From: Bacteroidaceae bacterium
Lineage (GTDB): Bacteria; Bacteroidota; Bacteroidia; Bacteroidales; Bacteroidaceae
NCBI GenBank assembly: GCA_028707655.1
Contig: JAQWAN010000124.1
Span: 1 to 6,311 of the forward strand
Reading direction: 5' to 3'
Length of the DNA stretch: 6,311 nucleotides
The translations under genes and the position numbers were made by a program. Numbering within the stretch: the first letter of the stretch is position 1; each line of letters opens with the position of its first letter. Under the pieces are notes generated by a model. That model did no database searches. It was not told the DNA's origin and saw only the letters and a program-made list of their open reading frames with translations. Below, one piece after another: positions 5,116-6,311 of this stretch.

Positions 5116-6311
5116 ATGAAAGAAGTATTACGACCCGATCAAGGTTTTCCCGCAAAAGTACTTTGGACCCTTGCCATTATAGGTGGTGTATCCGTAGCCA
5201 ATCTTTATTATAATCAGCCTTTGTTAGGTTTGATTCGTGCCGATCTGCATATCTCAGAGTTTCAAGCCAATCTTATAGCGATGGTTACCCAAGCTGGCTA
5301 TGCATTAGGTCTTTTCTTTATTGTCCCGATGGGCGATTTGTTTAAGCGAAAGAAGATAGTACTCACCAATTTTTTCCTTTTAATACTATCACTTATCCTC
5401 ATAGGTCTTTCCCAGAATATATGGGTTCTTTTAATGGCCTCCCTAGTTACCGGTGTCTGTTCCATTGTGCCACAAATCTTTGTGCCAATAGCCGCACAAT
5501 ATTCCACCCCTAAAAATAAAGGAAGAAATGTAGGTATAATTATTTCCGGTTTACTAACCGGCATATTAGCCTCTCGTGTCTTTAGTGGCTTTATCGGTGC
5601 CTATTTTGGTTGGCGTTATGTCTTTTTTATAGCCACCTTCTTTATGCTTATTTCCACCATCGTAGTGGTGTATATGCTTCCCGAGACCAATCCTACCTTC
5701 AAGGGCAATTATAAAGGATTGATGCGCTCCATCCTATCTTTGATCGTTAAATATCCCAGTCTGTTGCTCTACTCCTCTCGAGCAGGATTAGCCTTTGGTG
5801 CCTTTTTAATGATGTGGTCCACCTTAGCCTTTAAGATGCAATTAGCCCCCTTTCATGCGGGTAGTAATATTGTCGGCATGTTAGGTCTTTGTGGCATAAC
5901 CGGTGCATTAGCCGCCTCTTTTGTAGGTAAATACATCCAGCAAGTGGGGGTGCCCACCTTTAATGTGATTGGTTGTTGCTTGATTCTTAGTGCATGGGGA
6001 CTCTTTTTTTTCGTAGAAAACAGCTATGTCGGCATAATCTCCGGTATAATAGTAACAGATGTAGGTATGCAATGCATACAACTAAGTAACCAGACCTCCG
6101 TTTTTGAGGTTTGTCCCGATGCCACCAGTCGTATTAACACCATCTTTATGACCATCTATTTTATCGGCGGTTCCTTAGGCACCCTATTAGCAGGATTTGC
6201 ATGGAGATTTGCAGAATGGCATGGGGTCGTTTTTGTAGGTGTCTTTTTAACAGTAGCTTCCCTGTCCATCACCATTTTAGAAAAGAGTGTCTTTCATTAT
6301 CGTTCTTCATA
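5116..6311 (+). CDS. MFS transporter (DHA1-type, AraJ/NepI/YgaY-like), 3' end at window edge
   Basis: This is a 12-helix inner-membrane secondary transporter, probably a proton-coupled efflux pump for a small solute or drug. The frame stays open for 398 codons, and the window then ends on TA, so the stop may be the next base. Visible family marks are VANLYYNQPLL (27-37) in helix 1, a motif-A-like GDLFKRKK (73-80) between helices 2 and 3, SGLLTGILASRVFSGFIGAYFGWR (144-167, motif-C-like region into helix 6) and the second-half signature LSNQTSVFEVCPDATSRIN (323-341) followed by YFIGGSLGT (348-356). ATG 5116 is chosen because it is the first ATG after an in-frame stop at 5077-5079 and gives a normal short N-terminus before helix 1. 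Threonine is coded by ACC 19 times in 21, against 1 in 14 in proX. It is divergent from the porin operon, and the substrate is unknown. Confidence 0.9.
   Translation, partial: MKEVLRPDQGFPAKVLWTLAIIGGVSVANLYYNQPLLGLIRADLHISEFQANLIAMVTQAGYALGLFFIVPMGDLFKRKKIVLTNFFLLILSLILIGLSQNIWVLLMASLVTGVCSIVPQIFVPIAAQYSTPKNKGRNVGIIISGLLTGILASRVFSGFIGAYFGWRYVFFIATFFMLISTIVVVYMLPETNPTFKGNYKGLMRSILSLIVKYPSLLLYSSRAGLAFGAFLMMWSTLAFKMQLAPFHAGSNIVGMLGLCGITGALAASFVGKYIQQVGVPTFNVIGCCLILSAWGLFFFVENSYVGIISGIIVTDVGMQCIQLSNQTSVFEVCPDATSRINTIFMTIYFIGGSLGTLLAGFAWRFAEWHGVVFVGVFLTVASLSITILEKSVFHYRSS

Noticed and set aside
5298..5564. 88-codon minus-strand frame inside the MFS gene
   Set aside because: Fully overlapped by the MFS coding frame, which has clear family motifs; no independent support.

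Overview
The window looks like chromosomal DNA from a Bacteroidota bacterium; I cannot place the genus. It is AT-rich, and no start codon has a recognisable Shine-Dalgarno sequence. The promoter-like sites match the Bacteroidota pattern (TTTG at -33, TAnnTTTG at -7) rather than sigma-70 boxes. The binding protein is a lipoprotein, and an outer-membrane beta-barrel gene leads the transporter operon.

Layout. Positions 1-164 carry three degenerate copies of an AT-rich repeat with no gene. Positions 216-256 form a long hairpin terminator with T-runs on both sides. From 4427 down to 284 on the minus strand lie four tightly spaced genes: an outer-membrane porin-like protein, then proV (ATPase with CBS domains), proW (permease) and proX (binding lipoprotein) of a glycine betaine/proline-type ABC importer. 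The gaps are 12, 3 and 16 bases, so one transcript is likely, ending at the hairpin. Positions 4428-5115 are a 688-base divergent intergenic region. It holds a strong candidate promoter for the porin-proVWX operon at 4773-4804, a leader of roughly 340 bases with two inverted repeats, a doubtful 66-codon minus-strand reading frame, and a TAnnTTTG box immediately in front of a plus-strand MFS transporter gene. That MFS gene begins at 5116 and fills the rest of the window. The window ends after the first two bases (TA) of a possible stop codon, so the protein is probably complete or nearly complete at 398 residues.

How the genes work together (inference): the porin would let a compatible solute across the outer membrane, ProX would capture it in the periplasm, and ProW/ProV would import it using ATP, with the CBS domains of ProV as the likely osmotic or ionic-strength gate. 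The divergent MFS gene is probably a separate efflux or transport function. Its threonine codon use is very different from that of proX, which suggests a different history.

I found no clearly new system. The points most worth checking are the porin placed first in a betaine-importer operon, the long structured leader, the apparently leaderless MFS transcript and the repeat cluster at the left edge.
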